Source: Planctomycetota bacterium | GTDB taxonomy: Bacteria; Planctomycetota; UBA1135; GCA-002686595 | DNA length: 55,191 nucleotides | Direction of reading: 5' to 3' | Assembly: GCA_029212845.1 (NCBI GenBank) | Contig: JARGPD010000006.1 | Location: forward strand, 5,799-60,989 | Shown: positions 43,284-55,191 of the stretch, one piece after another | How the letters are laid out: each line of letters begins with the position of its first letter | How positions within the stretch are numbered: position 1 is the stretch's first letter | Made by a program: the position numbers and the translations under genes | Notes under the pieces: model-generated | What the model was told of the DNA's origin: nothing | The model's database searches: none | The model's input: only the letters and a program-made list of their open reading frames with translations

Positions 43284-45058
43284 CTAGCTAGGGTCGATCG
43301 CGACTTCGTCCTCGAGGGTGCCGGAGTCGATGATCTCGTAGGAATAGCCCTGCTCCGCCAGGAACAGCTGGCGCTTCTGGGCGAAGTCTTGGTCGCGGGT
43401 GCCGTGGGTCACGACGGCGTAGAAGGTGGCGCCGCGGCCGTCGCTCTTCGGCCGCAGGACGCGGCCGAGGCGCTGGGCCTCTTCCTGGCGCGAGCCAAAG
43501 GTGCCGGAGACCTGGATCAGGACCTCGGCGTCGGGCAGGTCGACCGCGAAGTTGCCGACCTTGCTGACGATCAGGATCGACTCGTCGCCGTCGCGGAAGG
43601 CGGCGTAGAGCCGCTGGCGCTCGTCGTTGGGCGTCTTGCCGGTGATCAGCGGCGCCTTGAAGTGGCGCTGGAGGGCGTTGAGCTGGTCGATGTACTGGCC
43701 GATGACCAGGATGCGAGCTCCGGCATGCTTGCGGAAGAGCTGGGCGAGCACCTGGATCTTGGCCGGGTTCTCGGAGCTGATCCGGAACTTCTTGCGGGCG
43801 TCGGCGGAGGCGTACCCGGGCTTGAGGCTGGCCTCGAGGGGCACGCGCACCTCGACGCAGCGGGCCTCGGCGATGAAGCCGCGGCCCTCGAGCACCTTCC
43901 ACGGGACGTCGTAGCGCTTGGGTCCGATCAGGCAGAAGACCTCGTCCTCCTTGCCGTCTTCGCGCACGAGGGTCGCGGTCAGGCCCAGGCGCCGGCGCGC
44001 CTGCAGCTCGGCCGTGACGCGGAAGATCGGCGCGGGCAAGAGGTGCACCTCGTCGTAGATCACGAGGCCCCGGTTGTGGCCCGAGAAGAGCTCCATGTGC
44101 TCGAAGTCGGAGCTCTTGGAGCGACGCCAGGTGAGCATCTGGTAGGTGCTGATCGTGACCGGCGCGACGACCTTCTGGTCGCCGGTGTACTCGGAGACCT
44201 CGTGCTCCTCGAGCTCGGTCTTGTCCAGGATCTCCATGCGCCACTGCCGCACGGCGATGGTGTTGGTCGTCAGCACGAGCGTCTTGGCGCCGACGCGGTT
44301 CATGACCGCCAGGCCGACCACGGTCTTGCCGGCACCACAGGGCAGAACCACGACGCCGTTGCCCCCGGTCACGCCGCCGTCCTGGTGGAAGGCGTCGGCC
44401 GCCGCGTCCTGGTAGTCGCGCACACAGAAGGCCTTGCCGTCGAGGGTCGCGTGGCGCAGGGAGATGGGGTACGCGTCGCCCTCGGTGTAGCCGCCGCGAT
44501 CGTCGACCGGATAGCCGATGCGGATCAACGCCTGCTTGAGGGAGCCGCGGCTCAGCTCGTCGAGGTGCACCCGGTCGCCATCGCGGTGCACGAGCTTGGC
44601 CACCGAGGGGAAGCCGAGCACCTCGTCGATCACGCCCGGCTGCTCGGCGGTCAGCACGAAGCGGCCCCGGGTCTCGCCCTCCCCGGCCTTCTCGATGCGC
44701 AGCATGCCGTAGCGGCCGACCCAGTCGCGCACGTCCACGAGCACGTTCGGGGGCAGGGGCACGCAGGACAGGTCCTCGAGCGTGTCGACGATGTCGTCCG
44801 CGGTCATGCCGATGGCGGCGGCGTTCCAGATCGAGACCGGGGTGATGCGGTAGCTGTGCAGGTACTCGGGGCTCTTCTCGAGCTCGGCGAAGGCGGCCAG
44901 GCGGTCGCGCGCCTCGGCGTAGCGCGGGTGCTCGTTGGTGACGGGCAGGCCACGGTCGTCCTTGACGGGCCGACCATCGGCGCCGATCACGGCCCGGACC
45001 GTGTGCAGCAGCAGGCTGCGATCGCCCTGGACGATCAGCGGGTTCTCGGGGTGGAAGC

Positions 45059-45062
<4 letters not shown>
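43284..45062 (-). CDS. XPB/Ssl2-type DNA repair helicase
   Basis: A 592-aa superfamily 2 helicase starting at a GTG that overlaps the uvrA TGA (GTGA). The N-terminal ~200 residues contain the bacterial XPB start (NPLIVQGDRSLLLHTV) and a damage-recognition-like region. The motor has Walker A LPCGAGKTVVGLA, motif II IYDEVH, motif III LTAT followed by the XPB RED signature in LVREDGKEDEVF, ITGKTPNDERQ, and motif VI QRLGRVLRPK. XPB unwinds DNA in nucleotide excision repair and transcription in eukaryotes and archaea. Its coupling to UvrA and a helicase partner suggests a combined repair unit. Confidence 0.93.
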
Positions 45063-50947
<5,885 letters not shown>

Positions 50948-51021
50948 CAGGCGGTCTCCAGGGGGGCGGATCGCTCGGTGGAGCGGGGGATGCCGGGGCG
51001 CGTTAGGGCGTGCTGGCACCG

Positions 51022-51036
51022 GGGTCCGAAGGACCC
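51022..51036 (-). promoter_or_regulatory. Hairpin in the uvrA leader
   Basis: GGGTCC TTC GGACCC (minus strand) is a perfect 6-bp stem in the 257-base gap before the double uvrA. It could belong to a structured leader or terminate the upstream operon; no U-tract and no CTG-N10-CAG LexA box are seen. Confidence 0.3.
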
Positions 51037-51088
51037 AGCGGGCCCTTGGGGACCCGGGACGACCGCGGAGGACTCCCGGATGCACCGG

Positions 51089-51108
51089 GTGTTCCGAGGG
51101 AAGAACAC
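51089..51108 (-). repeat. Inverted repeat in the uvrA upstream region
   Basis: GTGTTC and GAACAC are perfect 6-base arms separated by 8 bases, about 140 bases before the uvrA ATG. A candidate operator or RNA hairpin. Confidence 0.3.
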
Positions 51109-51204
51109 GACCACCATAGCCCAGCCACTGTAGCACGCCGAAGGGCCCCAAGGCCAGGAACGGGTGGCTTCCGCCGAAGGCTCAGATCGGGGCCTAGGGG
51201 GCCC

Positions 51205-52032
51205 CTAGGGGCTAGTCGGCCCCTGGAGTCGTGGGAGCAGGGCCCGGTGGATGGGCTCGGGGGCGGCCAGGATCGAGACGCCGTCCAGCCAGGACTCGCC
51301 CCCATCGACGTCGGTCACCACGCCGCCGGCCTCGCGCACGAGCAGGGCCCCCGCCGCGACGTCGTGGGACTTCAGGTGCAGCTCCCAGTAGCCGTCCAGG
51401 CGACCGGCCGCGGTGTAGGCCAGGTCGATGGCCGCCGAGCCCATCCGGCGGATGCCGCGGATGTCGTAGAAGAGGTCGTTGAAGTTGCCGCGGTTGTCGT
51501 TGCCGAGCTCGCCCCGGCGGTACGGGAAGCCCGTGGCGAGCACGCACTCGGAGAGCTCGGTGACCGGGCTGACGTGGATGCGCTGGCCGTTGAGGTAGGC
51601 CCCGCGCCCGCGGATGGCGTGGAAGGTCTCGCCCAACTTCGGGGCGTGGATCACCGCGACCTCGGGCACGCCCTCGACGAACAGGGCCATCGACACGCAC
51701 CAGACCGGCAGGTTGTGGACGAAGTTGATCGTGCCGTCGAGCGGGTCCAGGAACCAGCGCGCACCCTCGCGGCGGGCGCCGTCGTCGACGACCTCCTCCT
51801 CGGCCTCGATGGCGTGGTCGGGGAAGGCCTTGCGCAGGCGCGCGACGATGGCGCGCTCGGCCGCCACGTCCGCCTCGGTCGCGAGGTCGCGCCCCGAGGA
51901 CTTGGTCCAGGTGGCGTCGCTCGCGAAGGTCGGGCGCTCGGCCAGCTTCGTGGAGAAGCTGCTGAGCAGCTTGCCCGCCTCGAGGCTGGCGGAGAGGGCG
52001 ACGTCGAGGACGTCGTCGTGGTTCAATTCCAT
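51205..52032 (-). CDS. Inositol monophosphatase family protein
   Basis: A 275-aa metal-dependent phosphatase. The ATG at 52032 starts MELNHDDVLDVALSAS; the longer ORF is a shadow of the upstream gene. Motifs are AIEAEEE (metal Glu), WFLDPLDGTINFVHNLP (DPLDGTxNF), and GYWELHLKSHDVAAGALLVREAGG (second metal Asp). Possible substrates are myo-inositol phosphate, histidinol phosphate or PAP. It follows dacB by 5 bases. Its stop is followed by CTAGGGGGCCCCTAG-like palindromic bases. Confidence 0.92.
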   Translation of the reverse strand: MELNHDDVLDVALSASLEAGKLLSSFSTKLAERPTFASDATWTKSSGRDLATEADVAAERAIVARLRKAFPDHAIEAEEEVVDDGARREGARWFLDPLDGTINFVHNLPVWCVSMALFVEGVPEVAVIHAPKLGETFHAIRGRGAYLNGQRIHVSPVTELSECVLATGFPYRRGELGNDNRGNFNDLFYDIRGIRRMGSAAIDLAYTAAGRLDGYWELHLKSHDVAAGALLVREAGGVVTDVDGGESWLDGVSILAAPEPIHRALLPRLQGPTSP

Positions 52033-52037
52033 GGGGG

Positions 52038-53717
52038 TCACAGGGTGCCGGTCACGAGGCGCTCGACCATGGCGTCTTGCATGGGCTTCCACGCCCTCGT
52101 ATTGAGGCTGCTGATCGAGGGGTAGTTGACGAGGATCGAGAAGACGAGGTCGCGCCCGTCCGCGGTGCGGACGAGGCCCGAGAGGGAGCTCGTGCCGTCG
52201 ATGAAGCCGGTCTTGGCGAAGCAGCGGCCCTGGGCGGGACCGCCGCGCATGCGCCGCTCGAGGGTGCCGGTGACGCCCGCGATGGCCAGGGACTGCAGGT
52301 ACTGGCGGGCAGCGAGATCGCCCGCGTCCAGGTCGACCAGAGCGGCCGCGAGCAGACCGGTGAAGTGTGTCGGGGCCACCAGGTTGTCGCGCGAGAGTCC
52401 CGAGCCATCGACCTGCACCAGGCCCGCGGTGTCGATGCCGAGCTGCTCGAGGGCCGCGACCACGGCGCGCTGCCCGCCGGCGCGGGTCCCGCCTCCGCCG
52501 AAGTGGTGGCCGAGGGTGAAGAAGAGCTGGTCGGCGACGCCGTTGTTCGAGTGGGTGTTGATCGGGACCAGGCTGTCGGTGATCGGCGAGCGCAGGCTGC
52601 CGACCAGGCGCAGGTCCTCGGGCGGGCCGCGGCGACGGACCGTCTCGCCGTCGATCGAGATGCCGCCGCGCTCCAGCCGGTCGCGCAGCACGGCTCCGAA
52701 GAGCCCGACCGGGTCCGGGTGCCGGAAGGCGGCTTCGTAGGGCTGGTTGGAGGCGCCGTACTTGCCCGAGACGGTCACGCGGTTGGTGGTCGCCCCCACT
52801 AGCACGCGGCTGGCCGTGCCCGGGACCGTCATGACCCCGTACTTGGTGTCCAGGCCGTGGGGCGCCGGGTGCACCTCGAGGCTGGCCTTGGCCCCCACCG
52901 CGCCGGGCGTGACGCGCGCCTCGAGCACTCCGCCGTTGAGCGTCAGGCCGGCCGCCAGGGCGCAGTAGTCGGCCCAGTGCTGGTTGCTCGAGGGCCACGC
53001 GGGCCCGATGCCGGGCTCGAGGAAGTCGCCCTCGTCGAGCACGAGGTCACCGCGGATGTGGCGGATGCCGCCCTGGCGCAGCTGCTCGGCGACGGCATCG
53101 AGGCGCGCCTCCACGGCGCCCAGGCTGCCGTCCTTGCAGAAGGGGTCGCCGCCGGCGAGCACCACGAGGTCCCCATCGACCACGGCGCCCGACTGGCGGC
53201 CGGTGATCCCGAAGGGCGTCACGAACTCGCCCTCGGGGCCCATCAGCACCAGGCCGGCTGCCGTGGTGAGCAGCTTGAGGTTCGAGGCGGGCCGCATCAG
53301 TCGCGAGCCCCGCAAGTCGGCGATCGTGGCGCCCGTGGCGAGGTCGCGCACGTGCACGCTGACCTCGGTCTCGGGCCCGGTCAGCTTGCCGCCGGAGACC
53401 TCGCGGGCGCGGACGAACCACCGGTCGACCAAGGTCTCGAGGTCGGTCTCGAGGGCCGTGTCGGTGCGCGCGATGGGGTCGAGCTGCCTGGGCCGCGGGA
53501 CCCGCGGCGCGGCGGTTGCGTGGGGCTCGGCGAGCTCGCCCGGTGCGACAGCTTCGGCTGGGCCCGCGGGGGCTGGCGCCGGCTGGTTGGCGATCCAGCT
53601 CAGCTTGGGCTCGACAGGAGCGCGCTCCTGGCCGGCCTCGGCCGACGAGTCGGAGCCGAGCCAGAGCAGCAGGGGCGCCGCAACGACGGCGCCGAGGACG
53701 AGGGCTCTCTTGAACAT
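52038..53717 (-). CDS. dacB: D-alanyl-D-alanine carboxypeptidase/endopeptidase, PBP4 (DacB) type
   Basis: A 559-aa exported serine peptidase of the S13 family. The ATG at 53717 gives a membrane/signal segment (ALVLGAVVAAPLLLWLG) and a Pro/Ala-rich linker to about residue 85. The penicillin-binding triad is present: SxxK as SNLK in LMRPASNLKLLTTA, SxN as SNN in NTHSNNGVADQLF, and KTG in CFAKTGFIDGTSSLSG. It trims peptide crosslinks in periplasmic peptidoglycan and pairs functionally with Ddl elsewhere in the window. It is 5 bases after the M28 peptidase gene. Confidence 0.93.
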   Translation of the reverse strand: MFKRALVLGAVVAAPLLLWLGSDSSAEAGQERAPVEPKLSWIANQPAPAPAGPAEAVAPGELAEPHATAAPRVPRPRQLDPIARTDTALETDLETLVDRWFVRAREVSGGKLTGPETEVSVHVRDLATGATIADLRGSRLMRPASNLKLLTTAAGLVLMGPEGEFVTPFGITGRQSGAVVDGDLVVLAGGDPFCKDGSLGAVEARLDAVAEQLRQGGIRHIRGDLVLDEGDFLEPGIGPAWPSSNQHWADYCALAAGLTLNGGVLEARVTPGAVGAKASLEVHPAPHGLDTKYGVMTVPGTASRVLVGATTNRVTVSGKYGASNQPYEAAFRHPDPVGLFGAVLRDRLERGGISIDGETVRRRGPPEDLRLVGSLRSPITDSLVPINTHSNNGVADQLFFTLGHHFGGGGTRAGGQRAVVAALEQLGIDTAGLVQVDGSGLSRDNLVAPTHFTGLLAAALVDLDAGDLAARQYLQSLAIAGVTGTLERRMRGGPAQGRCFAKTGFIDGTSSLSGLVRTADGRDLVFSILVNYPSISSLNTRAWKPMQDAMVERLVTGTL

Positions 53718-53722
53718 GGGGA

Positions 53723-55191
53723 TCAACGGCGGGAGTCGTCGGGTCGGTCGTCGTCCTGGGCCAAGAGCCAGGCCGTGTTGAACACGAGCCGGGCGGTGTT
53801 GCCGACCTTCTCGAAGTTCACGCCGGCTGGCACGTCGCGCCAGGTGTGGTAGTCCTCGTTGTCGCTGATCGGCAGGGCCTCGAAGAAGAACAGCACGGGC
53901 ACCCCGACGGCGTGGAACGAAGCGTGGTCCGAGCGCTGCCACAGCTCCTCACCCTTGTTGGTGATCGTCTTCTTGATGCCGGTCTTCTCCAGCTTGAGCG
54001 CGTCCTTCAGGACCCGGCCGAGGTCCTTGTTGTGCTCGACGCCCAGCACGATCGCCTCGGAGTCCTTGCCGCGCCCGATCATGTCGAGGTTGAGCATCGT
54101 GACCATCGCGCTGATGCTGACGGGCGAGTCCTTGCACAGGGCGCGGCTGCCGAGCAGGCCGTCCTCCTCGCCAGAGAAGGCGCAGGCCAGGATCGAGCGC
54201 CGCGGACCGGCAGCGGCCATGGCCTGGGCGACCTCGAGCATCGCGGAGACGCCCGAGGCGTTGTCGTCGGCGCCCGCGGCCAGGCGCCCGCGCGAGTCGA
54301 AGCCCAGGTGGTCGAGGTGCGCCCCGAGCACCACGTACTCACCGGCGAGCGCGGGGTCGCTGCCGGGCAGGACGGCGACCACGTTGTCGGCTGACATGGT
54401 GCGCTTCTCGGTCGCAGAGCCGAAGCGCACGGTCAGGCCGTCGAGGTCGCGCCGCACGGTGCGTCCGGACTTGTCCATCTTGGCCGCCAGCTCGAGCACG
54501 TCCTCGCCGAGCAGGCGCGAGGCCAGCTCCGGGGTGATCTCGATCGCGGGCAGGGCGGCCTTCTGGTTGCGATCGTTGCGCGGGTCGTTCCACAGGGGCC
54601 AGGTGTGGTGAAAGCCGAACTCCTGGAGGTCCAGCTCGGGCCCCTCGTCCAGGGGCTTGTTCTTGTCGTCGACCGCGTTGGTGGCCGCCGGCCGGCGCAC
54701 GAAGACGACCCCCTCGAGGCCCTCCTTCTCGAGCTCGGCGAGCTTGGTGTAGGCGTTGGCCGCCTCGGAGATCTCCGGGCCCTCGAGCTTCTTCTTGTGG
54801 CGCGGCTCCTCGGTCAGCACGAGCGCGATCTTGCCCTTGAGCCGACCACCCTTGAGGTCGTCGTACTTCTCCTTGGGTGCGTGCACCCCATGGCCCAGGA
54901 AGACCAGCTCGCCGACGGCCTGGCCGCCTGCGCCGGGGAAGGGCACGAAGTCCTTGCGCAGGGCCAGCTCCTCACCCTCGAGCTCGCCGGACTCGATCTG
55001 CAGGTAGCAGTCCTCGGCGACCGGGGTCTCGAGGGCCTGGGGGTAGGTCCAGGGGCGCAGGAACGCGCCGTCCTCGCCGGCGCCCTGGAAGCCGTAGGAG
55101 GTCAGCTGATCGATGACGTACTGTTCGGCGCGGTCGAGGCCGGCGCTTGGCGTGTCGCGGCCTTCCATCTGGGGCGAGGCCAGGACGTTGA
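53723..55191 (-). CDS. M28-family metallopeptidase with PA domain (5' end outside window)
   Basis: About 488 codons are visible and the frame runs off the window edge. The ATG at 55168 is internal: the residues before it (VLASPQMEGRDTPS) complete the family's LaSpxmxGR motif, so the real start lies outside. A PA insertion (residues ~90-215, e.g. GKIALVLTEEP) precedes the zinc peptidase core: LGAHLDHLG (metal His), AGADDNASGVSAMLE (bridging Asp), FSGEEDGLLGS (Glu pair), LNLDMIG (Asp) and the late EDYHTWRD (His). Family members are aminopeptidases or carboxypeptidases acting on exported peptides. Co-transcribed with dacB. Confidence 0.92.
   Translation of the reverse strand, partial: NVLASPQMEGRDTPSAGLDRAEQYVIDQLTSYGFQGAGEDGAFLRPWTYPQALETPVAEDCYLQIESGELEGEELALRKDFVPFPGAGGQAVGELVFLGHGVHAPKEKYDDLKGGRLKGKIALVLTEEPRHKKKLEGPEISEAANAYTKLAELEKEGLEGVVFVRRPAATNAVDDKNKPLDEGPELDLQEFGFHHTWPLWNDPRNDRNQKAALPAIEITPELASRLLGEDVLELAAKMDKSGRTVRRDLDGLTVRFGSATEKRTMSADNVVAVLPGSDPALAGEYVVLGAHLDHLGFDSRGRLAAGADDNASGVSAMLEVAQAMAAAGPRRSILACAFSGEEDGLLGSRALCKDSPVSISAMVTMLNLDMIGRGKDSEAIVLGVEHNKDLGRVLKDALKLEKTGIKKTITNKGEELWQRSDHASFHAVGVPVLFFFEALPISDNEDYHTWRDVPAGVNFEKVGNTARLVFNTAWLLAQDDDRPDDSRR

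Noticed and set aside
50948-51204. SOS/LexA box upstream of uvrA
   Set aside because: No CTG-N10-CAG or Gram-positive-type LexA site was found by eye.
55168-55191. ATG at 55168 as the true start of the M28 peptidase
   Set aside because: Upstream in-frame codons complete the conserved LASPQMEGR motif, so the Met is internal and the gene is cut by the window edge.

Overview
The window looks like ordinary chromosomal DNA of a high-GC Gram-negative bacterium, most likely a Planctomycetota or other PVC-superphylum member. This taxonomy is inference. It rests on a double-length tandem UvrA (an arrangement also known in Chlamydia), large secreted HEAT-repeat proteins with Gly/Pro-rich linkers, a secreted beta-propeller with a planctomycete-style C-terminal domain, lipoprotein signals, TolC, and both peptidoglycan synthesis and trimming genes (Ddl, PBP4). 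I see no insertion sequence, prophage, CRISPR array, rRNA or plasmid function. Genes are tightly packed with many ATGA/GTGA overlaps.

Layout, left to right. 1-2.3 kb (+): the tail of an unknown gene, ddl, a tRNA-Leu(CAA), a protein with a histidine-kinase-like H-box, and an Nfu-type Fe-S scaffold. 2.3-4.0 kb (-): a secreted beta-propeller protein preceded by a complete cobalamin riboswitch. 4.2-11.1 kb: a lipoprotein fusing a degenerate 5'-nucleotidase-type domain, a tetraheme cytochrome and TPRs; CvpA; an uncharacterised 583-aa protein; a GyrI-like lipoprotein; a MaoC hydratase; a small Cys-containing protein; and a histidine phosphatase. 11.3-14.7 kb (+): the sdhCAB operon with a terminator. 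14.9-21.4 kb (+): three tandem secreted HEAT-repeat paralogues. 21.4-27.05 kb (-): an overlapping operon of NUDIX, purM, a TPR-like protein, an alpha/beta-hydrolase-like protein lacking its nucleophile, a membrane-fused spermidine synthase and a small membrane protein. 27.1-31.1 kb (+): dxr, an RseP-type protease with about four PDZ-like segments, and a UbiA-family prenyltransferase. 31.3-33.2 kb: a PcnB/CCA-type nucleotidyltransferase (-) and a pilin-like protein (+).

33.2-55.2 kb is almost entirely minus strand. Read in transcription order it encodes an M28 peptidase (cut by the window edge), PBP4, an inositol monophosphatase, double UvrA, XPB helicase, an XPB-associated helicase-C_3-like protein, a ThiE-like protein, a signal-peptidase-like pseudoenzyme, ThiL, TsaE, an ECF sigma factor with its putative anti-sigma partner, a ROK kinase, TolC and a HEAT-repeat lipoprotein.

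The items most worth a second look are: (i) the cobalamin riboswitch controlling a secreted beta-propeller, which suggests a BtuG-like vitamin B12 capture protein; (ii) the translationally coupled double-UvrA/XPB/helicase-partner operon, which joins bacterial UvrA to a eukaryote/archaea-type repair helicase; (iii) the tandem HEAT family with conserved N- and C-terminal signatures; and (iv) several apparent pseudoenzymes (signal peptidase, alpha/beta hydrolase, metallophosphoesterase). Start codons were adjusted from the ORF track wherever a ribosome binding site, signal peptide or overlap favoured an internal start.
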